From assembly GCA_002573585.1 (NCBI GenBank), contig PDNB01000126.1:1-64000 (forward strand): 64,000 nt of DNA, in the 5' to 3' direction. Position numbers and translations under genes: made by a program. Of this stretch, positions 58,527 through 64,000 are shown in pieces. The notes under the pieces are model-generated. The model made no database searches. It was not told the DNA's origin and saw only the letters and a list, made by a program, of their open reading frames with translations. The DNA is from Helicocarpus griseus UAMH5409 (taxonomy: Eukaryota > Ascomycota > Eurotiomycetes > Onygenales > Ajellomycetaceae). The first letter of the stretch is position 1. Each line of letters opens with the position of its first letter.

Positions 58527-61500
58527 ATGAACAGTTGCCTCTTCCCCGTTCGCAGTAGGACATTGCCCAGTCAGAGCGGTAGGGTTCATGTTGAACTGCC
58601 AGCTCATAAAAACATTGCGGAATTCTGCCAACAGCATCGATTGACCACGGCTGAAATGGTCCATGCCGCATGGGCATTAGTTCTTCGCAGATATGTCGGC
58701 AATGACAATGTCTCGTTTTGTGTAGTCGCGCTAAGTGACCCTCAAAAGCCCGCTACAGAAGCTAGCAATAATCCTGCAATGTTTGACTGCTTCATCGAAA
58801 GGTCTCAGAGCTTCCTTAATTACTTGGAGAGGATCAGAAGCTCCTACCAGTCATGGGAGACTTCGATGGCGGAGACTGCTGCTTTGAATACAGCAGTCTT
58901 CTCTTATGAAGCACATTCCAACACTGGACAGCACGAAAAGGATCAAGCCAAACCATTTGAGCCTGTAAGTTACTGGACTCCCAATATATCCCTTTGAATT
59001 TCCCCTTACCTTTGCTCACACGTACGGCTGTTACCAGAAACCGTTCGTCTTGAAGTTAAACATACATGGCCAAGACAAAGTCCCCATCTTGACCTTAGAG
59101 TACACCTCCAGTTTGGACCCTAGAATGGCGGAGAATGTCGGGAGCACCTTAGGCAAAGCCCTGTTTGAGATTTGCAATCTCAACTCCGATGCCCGAGTTT
59201 CTGTGGGAGACCTAGATCTTCTGAGTAAAAGAGATCAGCAACAGCTTCTCAGTTGGAACAGGCAGTATCCTCCAAAAATCAATGCTTGCATCCACGATAT
59301 GGTCCAATCCCAAGCAAATTCAACGCCTGATGCCCAAGCTATCTGCTCCTGGGACGGCAGCCTCACATACGAAGAACTCGACGACCTCTCAACACGCTTA
59401 GCAGTATACTTGCAGAGTCAGTATCCGCAGCAAACCGGGACCGAAAACATCATAGGCGTCTGTTTTTCCAAATCATTTGCGGCAGTTGTCACCGAACTGG
59501 CAGTGTTGAAGACAGGAAGTGCGTTTGTCCCGCTCGATGGAGCGCACCCTACTGAACGTCTCAAAACAATTACCGAGATAGCAAATGTCTCGCTAGTCCT
59601 TTGCTGTAACGATTGGTTTGCGCGATTACGGGGGCTCGTGGAACATGTCGAACGTGTCCCAACGTCTAAGCAATCCCTAGCTGACTTACTCGTTAATGTT
59701 AAGCCTTGCGTACGCCCTACCGGCGTAAGTCCAGAAAATGCAGCATTCGTGCTCTTCACCTCCGGCTCGACTGGGAAGCCAAAAGCCGTCGTGCAGCCCC
59801 ACGGCGCCGTATGCACTTTGTTTAAGAGCCATGCTAAAGCTCTGCATGTGGATGCGAGCTGTCGTGTACTCCAGTTTGCAACGTACACATTCGACGTCTC
59901 AACAATGGATACCTTTACAACATTGATGGAAGGGGGCTGTCTATGCATCCCCAGTGAGCATGACCGGCGCACTAACCTCGCTGGGTTTATTCGGGACACG
60001 GGGGTCAACTGGGCTGACCTGACAGCAACAGTGGCTAATCTTTTGAACCCTTTGGACGTACCGTCATTGAAGACACTGGTTCTAGCGGGAGAGGCTGTGC
60101 GGGATGAGCACCTAGCGCGTTGGTTTGGGCACGTACGGCTAATCAACTGTTATGGGCCTGTGGAAAGCGGAAACTGTACAGCATACGAATTCCAGACTCG
60201 ACATGGAAAGCAAGCAGAGACCATTGGCCATGCCATGGGTGGTGCGGTGTGTTGGATTGCAAATTCAAAGGATCCTAATCTGTTGGCTTCTGTTGGCGAG
60301 ATTGGCGAGATCCTCGTTGAAGGGCCTACCCTTTCTCGTGGTTACTTCAAAGACCCGATCCGTACCAAGGCCGCATTTGTCGAAAACCTCCGTTGGTGCA
60401 GGAATTTCCCTTTTTCCGATAATGGAGGATTTCGCAGATTCTATCGAACGGGCGACATGGGATATATTGGCCCTGACGGATTGATTGTTTTCGTGGGGCG
60501 CGCAGACCAGCAAGTCAAAATCCATGGGCAAAGAGTTGAGTTGATGGAGATTGAGCACCAACTAGCAACGTCACTTCCCATCTCGAGTGCAGTGGTTGCT
60601 TACCCTCCGTTGGGGCCTTTGGCAAAGCGTCTTGTTGGTGTGGTGCAACCTCGAGAGATGAGCAACGGCCATCGAGTCAAAGCGTCAATGTCAGATGAAG
60701 CTCTCTTTCCGTTCTATCTTGTCGACATTCCAGACTCGAAGGCAATTCTGGAGTTGCGGCTTCCGGGCTATATGGTGCCAACTGTATTGTTAGCGGTGGA
60801 CACTTTTTCGCTCAGTGGCTCAGGCAAATGTGACCGGAAGAAAATCCAACAGTTATTATGTGACCTTCCCGCCGAGGTAAGGTCATTTTTCCGGCCCGGA
60901 TCTTACCCGCAAGATCTCCTCGCACCCAGTGAAGATCTTTCGAGAGCAGTTTCCAATTTTTTGTCAGATCTCTTGCATTCTGAGTTTATTCGGGGGAAGA
61001 ATGTGACACTTGGCAACCTTGGAATGGACTCAATCCAAACCATGTCCCTACTATCATGGCTAAGGACTCGCTATAAAGCAAATATCAGCATTGAATACCT
61101 AACAAAGGATGGCGTCAATGTTCGAACTTTGGCGAACCTGGTGCAAGAATTTAGTGCTGGTCAAATCAAACTTCCCGGGCCGGTGGTTAACATCACCGGT
61201 GAAGTATCTCAGCTCCTAAGCCTGATCAACTTTGAATTAGATCAGGCTATGCGTTGTCCCGCGCATTGTTCAAGTAGACTGGACAACACTAACGTTTTCC
61301 TCACGGGAGGAACCGGATATCTCGGGGTTGAAATATGCCGTCAATTGTTGTTGCAGCCAACAGTTCGCATGGTTTATGTCTTGACCCAGACCAGTGATCA
61401 GAGGCAAGGGTTTCAACGTCTCATGCACTGCGTCAAGGTTGCGGGATACCAATGGGATGATTCGTGGACCTCGAGAGTTACTATTTGGCCTGGCGATCTA

Positions 61501-62418
61501 GGGCAACCTCGAATTGGCCTTGACGACGAGCGGTGGGAACAGCTGAAAAGCGGGCCAATCGACACAATTATACACAACGGTGCATTAGTCCGGTACGATA
61601 TGTGCTATGAAAAGTTGAAAGCCGTGAACGTACTTTCGACTGCTGAGCTTCTGCGCATTCTATGTCGGACGACGAGGTCAATCAAATTTGTGTATATATC
61701 CGGGGGACAACTCTCTAGCCCCAAACACGACTCGGTCGAATCCCATAGGATAATACGTGCGGGTAATTCAACAGGGTATGCTCAGAGCAAGCTCGTCTCT
61801 GAATTATTGGTAAAACGAATCGCTCCGCAACTTTCAAAAATTATGGGTCATCATCTTTGCACTATTAGACCTGGCTACATTATCGGCACGCCAACCAACG
61901 GTGTCGCTAATACACGAGACTATATCTGGAGACTGATTTCCGGGGCCATTGAGGCAGGTGTGATGAGCAGCGAAAACGAATGGGCCTTTGTCTGCGATGT
62001 TGAGTCAGTGGCCGAGCGAGTCATGGAGTGTCTGTTTGCTACGGACTGTGACAATAAAATTGGCGAAAGTCCCATAACAAAAACGATCGTAGATGGAGCC
62101 AATTTAACGGATATCTGGAAGCTCCTAGCTGATGACTTTAGCTATACCCTCCGTCCCCTCGGCTCATCAGAATGGTGGCAGTATCTCCGGCAATCGGTCG
62201 AGACCCGAGGAAACAGTCATCCGCTCTGGCCATTGTTCTTTCTTTTGGACAAAGAACAGGGAGCTTTTACTTGCCATTGGGAACCACAAGTTTCAGAAGC
62301 AAGCCGCCGTCGTGTTTTGGCTGCTGTCAAAAGAAACGTCGAGTTTCTAATCCAAACTGGTTTCCTTCCACGCCCTCAAAGCGATGACGGGACGATCAAG
62401 GGCTTAAAGCCTCGATAG
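58527..62418 (+). CDS. NRPS-like enzyme: partial C, adenylation, thiolation, thioester reductase
   Basis: Two exons (58527-58964, 59038-62418) give 1272 residues. Residues 1-~230 correspond to the second half of a condensation domain (VELPAHKNIAEFCQQHRLTT, AWALVLRRYVGNDNVSFCVV) and lack the HHxxxDG active site. The A domain (~240-710) has FTSGSTGKPKA, CYGPVES, YRTGDMGY and GRADQQVKIHGQRVE. Reading the ten specificity positions gives DVMDVACNCK; Asp first suggests an alpha-amino acid. The T domain has LGMDS with carrier Ser811. The R domain (~890-1250) has the NADPH fold VFLTGGTGYLG and the YxxxK pair Y1060/K1064 in TGYAQSK. So an aminoacyl thioester should be reduced to an aldehyde or alcohol. 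A true start further upstream cannot be excluded. Confidence 0.92.
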
Positions 62419-63729
62419 GAAAGGCTTCCCAATGTTAACTTTCCATGGACCAACTTTCCGCGTGAGTGATATGGCGGTCACCGTGACTTCAGTTAGTATT
62501 ATGTGTGAGAGAAACGTAATAAGTTACCATCGTAGTAAACGTCATCTGTGCAAGACCCGTTCCCGCGATTCGCAATATAGCTTGGAATATGAAATTATTA
62601 TATGGTAGTGCGCAAAGAGATATTTTCTTAAACCAACCCAACATTTCCAAGTTAGTTTCTTTCACAACAAATCCTGCATCCGCATATATTGTTGGGTTTC
62701 CATTTCTTTGATTTTCTAGTCTCCGCCAACATTGACAAGGTTGCAATTATCTGTTCCATTAGATTGGAACTGTGAAGCTGTCACGGGTACACCAGACACA
62801 TGGCTTGTTTCAGTTGGGTGCAACAGAAAAGGAAGCCAAATAACACAAAACCTCAAAAAGAACGATATAGGAGTGTAACTAAAGATCGGGGCCCGGTTAG
62901 CGTATTCATACTGCACACAATAATGGATCTAATAATGACTTGCCTAAAATCCCGAGATCAGGCCAAAGAGCTTAGTTAGTTTTAACCCTGAGCCCGACCA
63001 ACTTTAGCCAATTGCCTCTAGCAGATATGGAAAACTAAAGAGTAATTCTCCTCTGTTTGCCCTGTGAATATAGAACTAGAAGAGTAGCAGAGCAGGTGAA
63101 CTGTGATGAGTGGGCGAATGAAAACATTGGTTCCAAGGAAGAGTACCCCGATATAAATAGTCAATCGACGATGCTTACTCTGTATAAAGTCGTTTAGCAG
63201 TAGACGGTAATATAAGATCCCTGGACTTAATATCAACCCCTCCTACTTCAGCTGCGTGAAGGTTCGCGCGATCTCTGCGAGTCTGCGACAAGGCCAGCGT
63301 TATCAATATGGTCAAACCAAAGAGCACTTCTCGGTATGGTAGCGCATCAGAGGAATGGCTGTCTTTGGATATATATATCAGTTTCTTGTGCCTTATTAGT
63401 TAGTAGGATTAGTACCTTATGTTTGTAGAAGGGCTATCCATGGATCATCTCGGGTTCATTTAGTTGGGCGTGGCGGGATTGTTAGTGGGTGGGGGCGGAA
63501 TCAACTGTTGGTTTGAGAGAAAAAAGAACGGGAAGGCGAGTCTGCAAAGCAGATGGGCAGTAGTATGCGCTGCAAAAGGAATAGAGTGAGGTCTATTAAC
63601 GATGGATAGTAGACGGTTATGTAGATATATATGCCATGCCGTGTGTTGTATGTTGAAGATATCTGATATCTGGCCAACCCCTGAATATAGCGTTTGCGGG
63701 TGCCAAGCCCGGCCCCGTCCCCCGTCCCA
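62419..63729. other. Intergenic region at the right cluster border
   Basis: About 1.3 kb, AT-rich, no gene supported. Short open frames on the minus strand show no motifs. Confidence 0.45.
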
Positions 63730-63942
63730 TTACCATATTCTGCCACCGCCGACAACATCCCCAAAGTCGAACTGCAAGTCTACAACATCTCCAAACTCCT
63801 CCACGGCTAATGCAGTCTCATCTGCCTCATCTCTCCTAGCTCTTGCTTCAAGTCTTTCCTTTTGCTTTTCTATTCGCGTTCTTTTGTCCTTGCTGTCCGT
63901 CCACTCGCTTTCGCCCTTCCCTTCAACTGCGGCCAGACCATC
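63730..63942 (-). CDS. Last exon of a gene running off the right edge
   Basis: The minus strand stays open for 71 codons between an acceptor (GGTAGCAG at 63943-63950) and a TAA at 63730-63732. It encodes a charged, probably coiled-coil stretch (KQKERLEARARRDEADETAL) ending in EEFGDVVDLQFDFGDVVGGGRIW-type residues. The rest of the gene lies outside the window, so family and function are unknown. Confidence 0.45.
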   Translation of the reverse strand, partial: DGLAAVEGKGESEWTDSKDKRTRIEKQKERLEARARRDEADETALAVEEFGDVVDLQFDFGDVVGGGRIW

Positions 63943-64000
63943 CTGCTACCCGATTTTGGAGACCGTCTCTTTCAACTTTCAACCCAACCTCTCTTTTCCG

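Noticed and set aside
59418..60146. 242-codon minus-strand open frame
   Set aside because: Antisense shadow of the adenylation domain, without motifs, introns or start context.

Overview
The window is nuclear DNA of a filamentous ascomycete, most likely a eurotiomycete of the Aspergillus/Penicillium/Talaromyces type. Protein genes are split by many short GT-AG introns (about 45-160 bp). Gene families such as the DUF7708-NB-ARC-TPR receptor, DUF7025-AAA ATPase, NRPS-like A-T-R enzyme and GH43 galactanase are fungal. No tRNA, rRNA or CRISPR array was recognised.

Layout. 1-1.2 kb: right end of a decayed Fot1/pogo DNA transposon. 1.4-13.7 kb: mostly housekeeping genes (DUF1308 protein, SWD2 WD40 protein, mitochondrial oxaloacetate carrier OAC1, a secreted GH16 glucanase, ribonucleotide reductase small subunit, SRP9-type SRP subunit). 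14.7-23.1 kb: an accessory stretch with a frame-broken dipeptidyl peptidase III copy, a frame-broken membrane protein and a NOD-like receptor. 23.7-27.2 kb: a large WDR44/Dgr2-like WD40 protein with a C-terminal zinc ribbon. 29-35.8 kb: a divergent pair, a STAND-like protein with a worn P-loop and a DUF7025-AAA ATPase. 37.1-42.4 kb: a PhoD-type phosphatase and a secreted exo-beta-1,3-galactanase-like GH43-CBM35 enzyme. 42.7-49.3 kb: a kinase relic, a two-pass membrane protein, a long gene-poor stretch with relics and a conserved intronless orphan. 50.4-51.2 kb: OHCU decarboxylase of urate breakdown. 52.5-62.4 kb: a probable small biosynthetic cluster of MFS exporter, SAM methyltransferase, sulfotransferase-like P-loop protein and a C(partial)-A-T-R NRPS-like reductase. 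The last exon of one more gene sits at the right edge.

How they fit together. The NRPS-like enzyme should load an amino acid-type substrate and release it reductively as an aldehyde or alcohol. The methyltransferase and sulfotransferase-like protein could tailor the product and the MFS protein export it. The NLR and the STAND/AAA pair look like fungal self/non-self or immune-type genes. Five loci (the DPP III copy, the membrane protein, the NLR, the AAA gene and the kinase relic) each lack exactly one base where their reading frame or splice phase should close, while the core genes and the NRPS-like gene are clean. This points to decay of accessory genes, or to local assembly indels.

All gene models were built by eye from splice signals, reading frame and remembered family motifs; no database search was run.
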